Assembly (NCBI RefSeq): GCF_025628885.1
Contig: NZ_JAOTIF010000034.1
Span: 1-62,982, forward strand
Source: Paraflavisolibacter caeni
Lineage (GTDB): Bacteria; Bacteroidota; Bacteroidia; Chitinophagales; Chitinophagaceae
Length of the DNA: 62,982 bases
Reading direction: 5' to 3'
Shown: one piece after another, positions 9,437 to 18,000 of the stretch
Position numbering within the stretch: position 1 is the stretch's first letter
How the letters are laid out: each line of letters begins with the position of its first letter
Program-made: the position numbers and the translations under genes
The notes under the pieces: model-generated
Seen by the model: only the letters and a program-made list of their open reading frames with translations
Database searches by the model: none
Told to the model about the DNA's origin: nothing

Positions 9437-9531
9437 GTTTAAGTTTTGTGTTCATGGTTTTAAGTTTTATTTGATTATAGAAAACAGAACTTTGCTCGAA
9501 ATTTAAAAACCAGAACTTACCTTAAACTTAT
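9433..9531. repeat. Long imperfect inverted repeat between parA and parB
   Basis: The outer arms ataagtttaag (9433-9443) and cttaaacttat (9521-9531) are exact reverse complements. Inner segments around 9450-9462 (gttcatggtttt) and 9503-9514 (taaaaaccagaac region) pair with one bulge. Almost the entire 109-nt gap is therefore one folded palindrome beginning at the parA stop codon. It could tune the ParA:ParB ratio or be a dispersed palindromic element. Confidence 0.55.
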
Positions 9532-9545
9532 TACCAAACAATAAC

Positions 9546-10463
9546 ATGAGCACACCTAAACAAAATAAAGAAGCCCTTGGAAAAGGCATCCGATCGCTTT
9601 TACAAGGCATTAACTCAGATTTTATTAACCCTTCCGGACAGTTAAAAGAATCTGTAGTGGAAGCTACGACCGGTGTTATGCGTATTCCGGTTGATAAGAT
9701 AGAATCAAATCCGAAACAGCCCAGACGGGATTTTGATGAGCAGTCGATGGAGGAATTGGCGCAGTCTATAAAGATCCATGACATCATCCAACCCATCACT
9801 GTATCTAATCTGCCTGGGAACAAATACCGCTTAATTGCTGGTGAACGCCGTTGGCGAGCTGCTAAAATGGCGGGTTTAAAGGATATTCCGGCATATGTGA
9901 GACATGCCAATGACCAGGATTTACTGGAACTTGCACTGCTGGAAAACCTGCAACGCGAAGACCTGAACGCTATGGAAATTGCCTTGAGCTACAAACGGAT
10001 GATGGAAGAATTAAGTCATACGCAGGAGCAAGTGGCTGAACGGATGGGCAAGGATCGTAGCACTGTAACCAACTATATCCGTTTACTTAAACTTCCGCCA
10101 GACATTCAGATCGCTGTACGTAATGGGGAGTTGAGCATGGGACACGCGCGTGCCTTAATTAATGTTGATACTGTAGACAAGCAGCTTTTCATTTTTAATG
10201 AAATCAAAACCAAGGGATTGTCCGTGCGCCAAACAGAGATTCTTGTAAGGAACATGTACAAAGATGCAGAAGAGCAGAAGAAGCCGGCGACACCAGTTCT
10301 TCCACCCACCTTTCAAAAAATAGAGGATAAAATTGCGTCCCACTTTAGTACTAAAGTGAAAGTAAGGCACAGTAAAAACGGTAGTGGGCAAATAACATTC
10401 GATTACTATTCGCTTCAGGACCTGAACAAATTATTAGATCTGATGCAAATAACCATTGATTAA
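9546..10463 (+). CDS. parB: Chromosome-partitioning protein ParB
   Basis: CTP-dependent DNA clamp that loads at parS sites and stimulates ParA. The 305-residue chain starts with the conserved basic opening EALGKGIRSLL. The N-terminal nucleotide-binding domain contains SNPKQPRRDFD, YRLIAGERRWRAAKMAGL and LLENLQREDLNAMEIA. A helix-turn-helix region follows (TQEQVAERMGKDRSTVTNYI), and the C-terminal dimerisation segment includes ITFDYYSLQDLNKLL. It is followed by DUF5683 and dapB, the common order in this phylum. Confidence 0.96.
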   Translation: MSTPKQNKEALGKGIRSLLQGINSDFINPSGQLKESVVEATTGVMRIPVDKIESNPKQPRRDFDEQSMEELAQSIKIHDIIQPITVSNLPGNKYRLIAGERRWRAAKMAGLKDIPAYVRHANDQDLLELALLENLQREDLNAMEIALSYKRMMEELSHTQEQVAERMGKDRSTVTNYIRLLKLPPDIQIAVRNGELSMGHARALINVDTVDKQLFIFNEIKTKGLSVRQTEILVRNMYKDAEEQKKPATPVLPPTFQKIEDKIASHFSTKVKVRHSKNGSGQITFDYYSLQDLNKLLDLMQITID

Positions 10464-10510
10464 AGGCATCACAAAAAATATAAATCTTATATAACTGTAA
10501 TTTAGTTTTT

Positions 10511-11146
10511 TTGAACATCACACTCTATGATATAAGGCGGCTGGGTTTGAGCGCGGCCCTTCTTTTTTTCTTTTTCACAGTATTCGCACAGAAGGATACC
10601 TTAGGCCGGCCCATTGTTACAGATTCTCTATCTAAAGTTGCAAAGCCGGTAAAAGACAGAAAAGAAGATTCAATAGCAAAGGTGCCTCCTCCGCGTAAAG
10701 CGATTATCCGATCAGCTATTATTCCCGGATGGGGGCAGATCTACAATAAAAAGTATTGGAAAGCGCCCATTGTATGGGGGGCTTTAGGAATTTCCGGTAG
10801 TATATTCTATACCAATCTTCAATATTACCGTGATACCCGGGATGCCTATAAAGTAAAGTACAATATCCGAGTAAATAACGATTCGACAGGATATAATGAA
10901 ATCCCTGATGAATTGAAGCAGTACAGTGAAGAATCATTGAGGTACAACCGGGACCAATACCGACGTTATGTAGATTATTCTGCACTCGTTTTTATTTTGC
11001 TATGGGGGCTTAATGTAGTTGACGCGGCTGTTGATGCGCATTTGAAATCATTCGATGTCAGCCCGGATCTGAGCATGCAAATCAAGCCCGGTTACAGCAA
11101 TATGGCAGGCACCAAGGGAGTAAGCCTTGTATTCAATTTCAAATAA
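10511..11146 (+). CDS. DUF5683 family membrane protein
   Basis: A 211-residue protein with an N-terminal hydrophobic signal or anchor (LSAALLFFFFTVFAQ), a short basic linker, and the DUF5683 core: SAIIPGWGQIYNKKYWKAPI, two hydrophobic stretches (GALGISGSIFY; VDYSALVFILLWGLNVVDA) and a C-terminal VSLVFNFK. The only good start is a TTG at 10511, since no in-frame ATG precedes the hydrophobic segment. This family is a recurring neighbour of parAB and dapB in Bacteroidota. Its role is not known to me. Confidence 0.85.
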   Translation: MNITLYDIRRLGLSAALLFFFFTVFAQKDTLGRPIVTDSLSKVAKPVKDRKEDSIAKVPPPRKAIIRSAIIPGWGQIYNKKYWKAPIVWGALGISGSIFYTNLQYYRDTRDAYKVKYNIRVNNDSTGYNEIPDELKQYSEESLRYNRDQYRRYVDYSALVFILLWGLNVVDAAVDAHLKSFDVSPDLSMQIKPGYSNMAGTKGVSLVFNFK

Positions 11147-11163
11147 CAAATAAAACCATAAAC

Positions 11164-11880
11164 ATGCGAATTGCACTTATCGGCTACGGGAAAATGGGTA
11201 AAATGATAGAAGAAATTGCGTTGGAAAGAGGACATGAAATAGTTTTAAAAATTCATATTGACAATACAGAAGAATTTACCCAGGAAGCTGTATCAAAGGC
11301 AGATGTAGCTATTGAATTTACCGGTCCGGACAGTGCTTTTGAGAACGTAAAAAAATGCCTTGACTCGGGCGTACCAACAGTAAGCGGATCAACCGGGTGG
11401 AATACAAAGCTTGCCGATATAAAAGCATATTGCATTCAAAAAAATGGTTCATTCCTGCATACGTCCAACTTCAGCATTGGCGTTAATATTTTTTTCGAGC
11501 TTAATAAGCTTTTAGCCAAATTAATGAATGCACATCCTGATTATGAAGTAACCCTGAAAGAAATTCATCATACAGCAAAACTAGATGCACCCAGTGGTAC
11601 CGCAGTAACGTTAGGTGAACAAATATTATCCAACCTTACCCGTAAGAAGACGTGGGTGAACAGGGATGCTGAGAAATCAGATGAACTAGCAATCATTAGC
11701 GAACGCATTGATCCAGCACCAGGAACTCACTATGTAAAATACTTATCAGAAATTGATGATATTGAGATCATCCATACAGCGCACAGCCGAAAAGGTTTTG
11801 CTTTAGGTGCTGTATTGGCTGCAGAATATATTGCAGATAAAAAAGGCGTATTTACCATGCAGGAAGTGTTAGGATTGTAA
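11164..11880 (+). CDS. dapB: 4-hydroxy-tetrahydrodipicolinate reductase
   Basis: NAD(P)H-dependent reductase of the diaminopimelate/lysine pathway, cytoplasmic. The 238 residues begin with the Rossmann motif IALIGYGKMGKMIE, contain VSGSTGWNTKL (nucleotide region) and the active-site block EIHHTAKLDAPSGTAVTLGE with the catalytic His and Lys. Slightly short compared with proteobacterial enzymes but usual for this phylum. It closes the parAB run, 17 nt after DUF5683, and is followed by a strong terminator. Confidence 0.95.
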   Translation: MRIALIGYGKMGKMIEEIALERGHEIVLKIHIDNTEEFTQEAVSKADVAIEFTGPDSAFENVKKCLDSGVPTVSGSTGWNTKLADIKAYCIQKNGSFLHTSNFSIGVNIFFELNKLLAKLMNAHPDYEVTLKEIHHTAKLDAPSGTAVTLGEQILSNLTRKKTWVNRDAEKSDELAIISERIDPAPGTHYVKYLSEIDDIEIIHTAHSRKGFALGAVLAAEYIADKKGVFTMQEVLGL

Positions 11881-11904
11881 CCCCCTGCTGATCAAACCTT
11901 AACA

Positions 11905-11948
11905 TACTAAAAAGGCAGCTTCAACAAATTGAAGCTGCCTTTTTAGTA
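11905..11948 (+). terminator. Strong intrinsic terminator after dapB
   Basis: Perfect 20-bp stem, arms 11905-11924 and 11929-11948, loop caaa. The stem includes an A-run on the left and a T-run on the right, so it should stop transcription in both directions. It begins 24 nt after the dapB stop codon. Confidence 0.92.
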
Positions 11949-12047
11949 TTTAGAAAATGCAGGAAATTATCTAAGGTTTTGATAATTAAAAAAAGTATTA
12001 TTTTGATTTAGTAATACTTGTATGTAACTAGCAATAAATTTGAAACT

Positions 12048-12311
12048 ATGGCAGCATGTAACTTTAGTATCCCATTCGCAGGGACAGCACAGGAAATTTT
12101 AAATAAGGCAAGAAATACAGTACAAAGCCAAGGAGGCTCCTTTGATGGAGATACAAATGCAGGTAGTTTCCATGTGAGTGTATTCGGGAACACAATTACA
12201 GGTTCATATTCAGTTTCGGGCCAAGTAATGGAAATAGTAATTGATTCTAAACCCTTTTTATTGCCCTGCAGTGCTATTGAAGGATTTTTGAAAAGTCAAA
12301 TAGGTTCATAA
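12048..12311 (+). CDS. Small conserved-looking protein, unknown function
   Basis: An 87-residue cytoplasmic protein with no signal or membrane segment: MAACNFSIPFAGTAQEILNK, then RNTVQSQGGSFDGDTNAGSF, a beta-rich middle (VFGNTITGSYSVSG) and an end with AIEGFLKSQIG. I do not recognise the family. The ATG at 12048 is preferred over an upstream TTG in the same frame because the protein pattern begins there. It is 12 nt ahead of the DinB-like gene and probably cotranscribed with it. Confidence 0.6.
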   Translation: MAACNFSIPFAGTAQEILNKARNTVQSQGGSFDGDTNAGSFHVSVFGNTITGSYSVSGQVMEIVIDSKPFLLPCSAIEGFLKSQIGS

Positions 12312-12323
12312 AACATAGGAATT

Positions 12324-12848
12324 ATGTCCACCACAAATCTGCCAGAAGTGTGGCTACGTGGCCCATTGTCCAATATTCCATCTTTGCTTCAACCGGTGGC
12401 ACATACGTTTTTGCAAGCCAAAGAGGAAATCATCGAAATGATGAAAGATTTTCCTGAAGAACATTTATGGGACAGACCAGCGAATGTAGCTTCACCAGCT
12501 TTTCACCTGCAACATATAACGGGTGTTATCGATCGACTTTTCACTTATGCCATGGGGCAATCACTTACAGAAGGCCAACTTGCAGCGCTACGATCTGAAG
12601 GACAAGCTCAGTCGCAAACTGTTGCACAATTAGTAAAGGCATTATGTGATAAAATCGATTGGGCCCTTGAACAATTGAGTAGCGTAAATGAGCAAACACT
12701 AAGGGAAGCCAGAGGTGTTGGACGTGCACAACTACCTTCTACAGTTCAAGGACTTTTGTTTCATTCTGCAGAACATACTATGAGGCATGTTGGACAGTTG
12801 CTTGTTACTACAAAAGTCATCAAGGGAATTTCATTGGCCCAGAAATAA
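12324..12848 (+). CDS. DinB-like four-helix protein
   Basis: A 174-residue helical protein of the DinB/YfiT superfamily: putative metal ligands lie in SPAFHLQHITGVIDRL and in LLFHSAEHTMRHVGQLL, with the characteristic FPEEHLWDRPA motif ahead of them. Members are metal-binding four-helix bundles; some are thiol transferases, others are damage-inducible proteins of unknown role. It follows the 87-residue gene above closely. Confidence 0.8.
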   Translation: MSTTNLPEVWLRGPLSNIPSLLQPVAHTFLQAKEEIIEMMKDFPEEHLWDRPANVASPAFHLQHITGVIDRLFTYAMGQSLTEGQLAALRSEGQAQSQTVAQLVKALCDKIDWALEQLSSVNEQTLREARGVGRAQLPSTVQGLLFHSAEHTMRHVGQLLVTTKVIKGISLAQK

Positions 12849-13086
12849 TTCTGCTTAAAAGTTTTAGTCGCGATCTTCTAAGAAAAATAATCCCATAAAT
12901 AGTATAAAGACGACAAAAACTATTATATTACAAATTGTAAGAAACCTGGTAAGCACCAAAAAACGTTTAAAAACGGATCATTCTAGAGAAGAGCATAAGT
13001 TTTACGGGCTTTAATTACCAGCCCTCAATCAATATGCAGATAGATGTTTTTTTGTTTACTCTTAATTGAAACTGAAAGAAATCACC

Positions 13087-13338
13087 ATGACCAACGTATT
13101 CAATATAGAATTCCAATATAAAGGCTTGATCTATCCTGCACTAATAAGCCTACGCTCTACTAAGGAAGAATATACAGTGTATGCACAGATATTAAATGAT
13201 GGCTTACTGAATATACTGCCAGAAGGAGAAATTCATTTCCGTATTTCTAACAACTTAAGAAAGGCATCTGAACCTGTTCAAAGTACAAAAATGGAATTGA
13301 TAAGGGCGATTCGTGAATCGGTACTTAAGCACCTGTAA
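13087..13338 (+). CDS. Small hypothetical protein
   Basis: An 83-residue soluble protein (MTNVFNIEFQYKGLIYPALI start, amphipathic C-terminal helix ELIRAIRESVLKHL). I do not recognise the family. The frame is open 7 codons upstream to a TTG; the ATG is taken by default. It is isolated, about 240 nt after the DinB-like gene, with two hairpins after it. The protein-like composition and ordered secondary-structure pattern favour a real gene, but the evidence is modest. Confidence 0.55.
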   Translation: MTNVFNIEFQYKGLIYPALISLRSTKEEYTVYAQILNDGLLNILPEGEIHFRISNNLRKASEPVQSTKMELIRAIRESVLKHL

Positions 13339-13367
13339 AAGTCTGCGGCGGCCACTTCAAATTAAAA

Positions 13368-13428
13368 CCCAGGAAAGAAATACCTGGGATATATTAAGAT
13401 AGATACTTTGAAAATCAATTCAAAGTAT
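13368..13428 (+). terminator. Two consecutive small hairpins after the 83-residue gene
   Basis: Hairpin 1 pairs cccagg (13368-13373) with cctggg (13383-13388). Hairpin 2 pairs atactttgaa (13403-13412) with ttcaaagtat (13419-13428) and is followed by a T-rich stretch. Together they may end the small gene's transcript. The remaining part of the 13339-13706 interval is AT-rich with no gene I can support. Confidence 0.45.
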
Positions 13429-13706
13429 TATTTGCTTGTTTATTTATTTACCTTGTCGTGTTCCTGTTGTTTTACTAAATTATTGTAAATACTCAAAAGT
13501 AAAAAAGGAGCAGGCCACAGTCCATTCAACAAGCTCATCTTTTTCCCATCTAGCATTTAGAGTGTCAAAGAAACAGACACTACCTTCAACTGTTATACAA
13601 GTGATTTGACCGTTTCTTTAGAGATCACATACAAAACCAGATACCGGTTACTTCTGTGGCTAATTTTTTGTATGTATCAAGAGTTCACCAGATAAAATAT
13701 ACTTGT

Positions 13707-14075
13707 ATGAAAAACAAAGGAATTGTGCTTATATGCGACAATGAAGATGAGCATTTAAATGAGGTAAGGAATGCTTTGGAAAATGAGGGTTATTCCATTG
13801 AAATTATTACTGATGCATCAGATTTAATTCCCAGGGCCATTAGGGTACGACCAGGCGTGTTGATTGTAAATCCAGACCTAAAAGCGTTCAATGCATATGA
13901 TGTGTGCAAGCATATTTTGAAGGACATGGATGTTCCTGCAATTATGATAGTAGAGAAAAATGCAACAGCCCGAGCACAAATTGATGAATGTGAAATTGAA
14001 GATGTCCTAACTAAACCTGTTAATATAAGGAATTTATTAAACCTTATTTCAAAGCATCTCACTGTTGCACATTAA
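13707..14075 (+). CDS. Degenerate response-regulator receiver domain
   Basis: A 122-residue single-domain protein with the receiver fold pattern: acidic pair in LICDNEDEHLNEV, strand 3 VLIVNPDLKAFNAYDVC, strand 4 VPAIMIVEKNA and the conserved lysine in DVLTKPVNIRNLL. Alignment to canonical receivers through the YDVCKHI/FEVCRRL helix puts Asn where the phospho-accepting Asp should be, and Val at the Thr/Ser switch position. It is therefore probably not phosphorylated in the normal way. No kinase or output domain is adjacent. The ATG start at 13707 is chosen over an upstream GTG because the domain begins there. Confidence 0.75.
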   Translation: MKNKGIVLICDNEDEHLNEVRNALENEGYSIEIITDASDLIPRAIRVRPGVLIVNPDLKAFNAYDVCKHILKDMDVPAIMIVEKNATARAQIDECEIEDVLTKPVNIRNLLNLISKHLTVAH

Positions 14076-14142
14076 CAGAATAAGTTCGAAGTTGGCTAGC
14101 ATCCTTATTAAATGAGCACAGCCAACCTTGATCAAGAGCTCA

Positions 14143-15357
14143 TTATAATTTCATCATTCTACCCTGGCAATTACTGCGATTTTTTGGGCATTGCGAATCC
14201 CGGTATGAATTATTATAGTAAGGCCTGTAAATCTGAGGTTCAGTTTTTGCAGGCTTTTTCACCGGTTTAAATAAATTGAAGGCAACACCCAAGTTGACAA
14301 CATAATCTGCAAATGCGGCATCTCCTTTATAATATGATTTTGTCAACTCTGATCTAACCTTATCCGGAACACTTTGGATGCGATTGCGCTCAAAGGCTAT
14401 AGGCACTGTCAAGAATGTACTCATTTTCTTCGTCCGGAATGTCAGGCTGGGCTCTGCAGAAATAATGTATCCAGGCCTCCTAAAACCATTACTACCTCCC
14501 ACGAGATCCTTAGCCGGAATACCGTCAATGCGCGCTCCTCCGGAGAAAACAAATTTCTTTAAAAATGTCACGTTAGCCCCTAAACGGGCCATATATTGAT
14601 CTGGTACACTCATCACATCACTGCCATAAATTATGGAAGCTGGAGAAGGAGTTCTGCCACGTGCTGTAGAAACGCCATTAGTCTCCCTGGGATTAACCAG
14701 ATAAAGTAAGTTTGAATAGAAACTTAACCGCTTATTAAAACTGTAGAAGTTGTTTAATTCGGTAATTATCCCCACTCCCCCATCGCCTGGCTGAATGGAC
14801 TGATCGACAGGTCCAAGCACTTTAACACCGCTTACCCCTGTATAAAAATAGTCGTCGTATTTATAGTTTCCTGTAGGCAATTTGACACCTAAACCGGCCT
14901 GAATATTTCCTTTTTTAAACTTTTTTGGATTTAATAACCAACTATAGGCAGTTAAGCGGACATCACCCATACCATACGATTCAGTACTATGCCTGTCTAC
15001 ATTTCCATGTTCATAGAGTGACGACCGGGTGTTTGCAATTAATGGCACATTCATGCTGATTGCCCAACGTCTGTTCAGGTACCTTACAGCGTTCAGATCC
15101 AGTGTATAGCTTTTGTTGATTACTTCCGTGCCATTTTCCAACCTTTGTTTTTGCTCTACATCTCCTACAAAATGACGGAATGATTTAAAATAACGGTTTG
15201 TAGCAGAAAATGTCCATTGTGGGCTTTGAGCCTTTTTACTGGACGAAGGACGCTCAATTACACTGCTGCCGGTGCTGCGCACAGGTACACATCCCTGAGA
15301 ATATGCCTGTATTGTAAATAAAGAACTAAGCAGCCCGAAAAAGTAAAACTTCTTCAT
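14143..15357 (-). CDS. Outer-membrane protein resembling the phenol-degradation MetA family
   Basis: A 404-residue protein with signal peptide (about residues 1-20, ending YSQG) and predicted beta-barrel strands. The block YGMGDVRLTAYSWLL plus IQAGLGVKLPTGNYKYDD resembles the PF13557 group (MetA-pathway outer-membrane proteins, FadL-like transport barrels). The C-terminus leaves the barrel with a Pro/Lys-rich, Tyr-rich tail (KPVKKPAKTEPQIYRPYY) and two Cys residues. The transported substrate cannot be inferred. No operon partner on this strand. Confidence 0.65.
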   Translation of the reverse strand: MKKFYFFGLLSSLFTIQAYSQGCVPVRSTGSSVIERPSSSKKAQSPQWTFSATNRYFKSFRHFVGDVEQKQRLENGTEVINKSYTLDLNAVRYLNRRWAISMNVPLIANTRSSLYEHGNVDRHSTESYGMGDVRLTAYSWLLNPKKFKKGNIQAGLGVKLPTGNYKYDDYFYTGVSGVKVLGPVDQSIQPGDGGVGIITELNNFYSFNKRLSFYSNLLYLVNPRETNGVSTARGRTPSPASIIYGSDVMSVPDQYMARLGANVTFLKKFVFSGGARIDGIPAKDLVGGSNGFRRPGYIISAEPSLTFRTKKMSTFLTVPIAFERNRIQSVPDKVRSELTKSYYKGDAAFADYVVNLGVAFNLFKPVKKPAKTEPQIYRPYYNNSYRDSQCPKNRSNCQGRMMKL

Positions 15358-15577
15358 AAGCTAAGAGGAATTTAAGTACAATAAATTTATTATATTTTGC
15401 AACTGTAGAAAAATAAAATACATGAGTGGATTTTGAAGAAATCCAATAGCAGAGGCTATTTCCGGAGGTGATCACTCGTAAAAGTTATTTTACAACCTAC
15501 TAGCTTTGAGTCATAAGGATAAGCCATTTAAATTCATCAGTTAAAACCCTTCGGACCATTCATCCCAGAATCAAATA

Positions 15578-15609
15578 TTTGACATTATTCAACTGTTAGA
15601 TTATATTTG
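15578..15609 (+). promoter_or_regulatory. Bacteroidota-type promoter, both elements
   Basis: A -33 TTTG at 15578-15581 and a -7 TATATTTG at 15602-15609 are separated by 20 nt, the spacing typical of the phylum. Predicted transcription start is near 15616, about 100 nt before the ATG at 15718. The rest of the 15358-15717 interval shows no gene. Confidence 0.7.
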
Positions 15610-15717
15610 AAAGCAGCAAATTCACTCCTATTTAACCAACCAAGGGAACACAATTTCTGGTACCCTTATTATCCATTTCAAGTGCAGTTTACAATTACAT
15701 TAATAAATCGCCTAGCA

Positions 15718-16521
15718 ATGAAACCATTAAAAACTTTTGCTCTTTGTACAATTGCTACATTTTGCTTGTCTGCAGCTCAAGGGCAGGGCATTTTAAAAAA
15801 GATCAAAAATGCCGCAAACAACGCTGCCAACAATGCTGCAAATTCGGTCATTAACCCACAGGGTAACAACAATCAACAGCCTCCACAAGGCAATAATGCC
15901 GGGACGTCCGGACAAAACAACACTAGCGGCAAAAACAACCCATCAAACAAGGGAGGCCAAGGATTAGTAACAACACCTCCTAACGTCAATGAAAATTTAA
16001 GTTCTGCAGAAACAGCTTTCAAAAATGCCAGCTATTCAGAAGCCAGATACGCTGTTCAACAAGCTATGTTGGGTGTAGAAATGGAAATTGGCCAAAAGAT
16101 CCTTAAATCTTTACCTGAGAGTGTTGCAGGGCTTAAGAAAGACGAAAAAGCAGATCAGGTAACCAGTACAGGATGGGGCTGGGTAGGATTAACCATTCAT
16201 CGGGAATATGAAGAAGGTGACAAACAATTTAGAGTAACAATTGCGAACAATAATGCTTGGATGCAAGCAATTAACCTGTACTTTAATTCGAGTTATGCAC
16301 AAACCACAGGAGGCGAACAGAAATGGAAGCAAACGAAAGTTAAAGGTTATCGGGCAATCATTGAATTTGATGAAAGCTCAGGTTATAAATTGAGTGTGCC
16401 ATTGGGACAAACCTCATTGATTGTATATGAAGGTGTAAACTTTGCTACGGAACAAGAAATGATGAATGCGGCCAATGTCATTGATATTGATGGCATCAAA
16501 AACCAGCTTGGTGAAAAATAA
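15718..16521 (+). CDS. Secreted protein with Asn/Gln-rich linker, paralogue of next gene
   Basis: A 267-residue protein: signal peptide (MKPLKTFALCTIATFCLSAA), an Ala/Asn repeat (NNAANNAANNAANS), a low-complexity Asn/Gln/Gly/Ser linker to about residue 85, then a globular domain. That domain shares order and motifs with the next protein: A..Y..AR(Y/F)A.QQML..E..G..IL..LP, then a TIHREYE/TITHRDYG motif, then KVKGYRA/KVSGYKA. The family is not known to me. The ATG at 15718 is chosen because the signal peptide starts there. Confidence 0.7.
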   Translation: MKPLKTFALCTIATFCLSAAQGQGILKKIKNAANNAANNAANSVINPQGNNNQQPPQGNNAGTSGQNNTSGKNNPSNKGGQGLVTTPPNVNENLSSAETAFKNASYSEARYAVQQAMLGVEMEIGQKILKSLPESVAGLKKDEKADQVTSTGWGWVGLTIHREYEEGDKQFRVTIANNNAWMQAINLYFNSSYAQTTGGEQKWKQTKVKGYRAIIEFDESSGYKLSVPLGQTSLIVYEGVNFATEQEMMNAANVIDIDGIKNQLGEK

Positions 16522-16546
16522 TCTTTAAAACTTAATCAATTCATTT

Positions 16547-17134
16547 ATGAAAAAATATTTTGTCCTCTTCATCATTTGCTTCCTTAGCACCCTATTGTAT
16601 GCTCAGGAGTTCAATAAACAATTAACAGCGGCCCGGACCGCATATACAGCTGGGAAACTAGATGATTCACGATTTGCCATGCAGCAAATGCTTCAAGAAC
16701 TGGACATGATCATGGGAAAGGAAATATTAAAATTGTTACCAGCAAAAATGCAGGACCAAAACGTTAATACAAAAAACGATAATGTCACAGTGGCAACTGG
16801 CTTTGTAGGAACCATTACACATCGTGATTATGGAGTAGAAAATAAAATGGTCAACCTGGATATTATCAGTAACTCACCACTAATAACAAGTATAAATGCT
16901 ATACTTGCTTTACCACTCATTGGTAACTCTGGTGACCATAAAATTATTAAAGTAAGTGGTTATAAAGCATTGGTTCAAAAGGTTAGTGGGGAAAACGACA
17001 GGACAGATTATGAAATACAATTGCCACTAAATAATGCACTCGTCACCTTAAAAGCCCCGGGTTATACACAAGACCAACTAATTGCCATGGCTAATTCTAT
17101 GCCTATAGACCAAATCGCTAAAATGGTACAATAA
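16547..17134 (+). CDS. Secreted protein, short paralogue of the preceding gene
   Basis: A 195-residue protein with signal peptide (MKKYFVLFIICFLSTLLYAQ) directly followed by the same globular domain as the gene before it, but without the Asn/Gln linker. Shared landmarks are SRFAMQQMLQELDMIMGKEI, GFVGTITHRDYG, IIKVSGYKALV and a C-terminal helix after the motif ALVTLKAPGY. It lies 25 nt downstream of its paralogue and ahead of a clear terminator, so the two form an operon that arose by tandem duplication. Function unknown. Confidence 0.7.
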   Translation: MKKYFVLFIICFLSTLLYAQEFNKQLTAARTAYTAGKLDDSRFAMQQMLQELDMIMGKEILKLLPAKMQDQNVNTKNDNVTVATGFVGTITHRDYGVENKMVNLDIISNSPLITSINAILALPLIGNSGDHKIIKVSGYKALVQKVSGENDRTDYEIQLPLNNALVTLKAPGYTQDQLIAMANSMPIDQIAKMVQ

Positions 17135-17145
17135 ATTTGATCATA

Positions 17146-17191
17146 AAAACTAAAAAGCCTTAGCAAAAGTTTGTTAAGGCTTTTTAGTTTT
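17146..17191 (+). terminator. Intrinsic terminator after the paralogue pair
   Basis: Arms 17146-17165 and 17172-17191 form a 20-bp stem with a single G:T-type mismatch. Because the stem itself has an A-run on the left and a T-run on the right, it could work in both directions. It starts 11 nt after the stop codon. Confidence 0.9.
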
Positions 17192-17235
17192 TATAAAGGC
17201 AAGTACAGTTTCCTGCAATTATTCGTTAATAAGCT

Positions 17236-18000
17236 ATGGAATATTTTGTAGACAAGCAATCAATTGTACGTCAAATCTGGGGGAAAAGCGATACCATCTT
17301 ATTTATTTTTGGAGGTGCCGCCGCCGAGTTTGCCCTTAATAAAGCTGTTGACTGGTTATACTTTACAGGTAAGTTACCTGCGGACCCGATAGGCAGGTTG
17401 TTTTCAACAGTTTCTTATGCAAGAGCAATTGTTTTTTCTGAAAAAGAAGCGGCAAATGCTGCTATTGATAAAATTAGCTCTATCCATACTGCAATTGAAA
17501 AAGCAAGGAAATTTCCCATCCCGGATTGGGCTTATCGTGATGTTCTGTTTATGTTGATTCATTATTCGATTGCTTCTTTCGAACTGCTGGAAAGGCCTCT
17601 TACTGAAATTGAAAAGGAAGAAGTGTATGATGTATTTTACCGTGTGGGCACCCGAATGAAACTTATTGATTTACCAACAAATTATAAAACCTGGTTAAAG
17701 AGACGAGAGGAACATCTTCAACAGGATCTTGTCAAAAGCGAGTACTCAATCAATCTTTATCAGCAATATAAAAAACATTTAGGTCCTTTCCGGTATCATC
17801 TTTTACTGCAGGCACAATCGCTGGTTGTACCGAATCGAGTAATATGTCTTTTAGGAATAAGAAATACTTCTTTATTACCACCATTCCTCTTTTTATACAA
17901 AATAAGCCGTAAACTCAAGTTGGATAATTTCATTAAGTTTTTACTCTTGCCTACTGATTATAAAGCACAAATCAAAGCATTGGATGTATCAGAGGTCTAA
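17236..18000 (+). CDS. MpaB/DUF2236-family oxygenase-like protein
   Basis: A 254-residue protein with the hallmark N-terminus of the DUF2236/MpaB oxygenase family (relatives include latex-clearing and mycophenolate-pathway proteins): GKSDTILFIFGGAAAEFALN, LFSTVSYARAIVFSEKE, then two conserved His-containing helices (SSIHTAIEKAR and VLFMLIHYSIASFELLERPL). These His residues are haem-binding candidates in the family. It ends overlapping by 4 nt the end of the convergent broken gene on the other strand. Substrate unknown. Confidence 0.75.
   Translation: MEYFVDKQSIVRQIWGKSDTILFIFGGAAAEFALNKAVDWLYFTGKLPADPIGRLFSTVSYARAIVFSEKEAANAAIDKISSIHTAIEKARKFPIPDWAYRDVLFMLIHYSIASFELLERPLTEIEKEEVYDVFYRVGTRMKLIDLPTNYKTWLKRREEHLQQDLVKSEYSINLYQQYKKHLGPFRYHLLLQAQSLVVPNRVICLLGIRNTSLLPPFLFLYKISRKLKLDNFIKFLLLPTDYKAQIKALDVSEV

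Noticed and set aside
8633-10463. Expected parS site near parAB
   Set aside because: I searched by eye for the TGTTTCACGTGAAACA-type palindrome and did not find it; it may lie outside the window.
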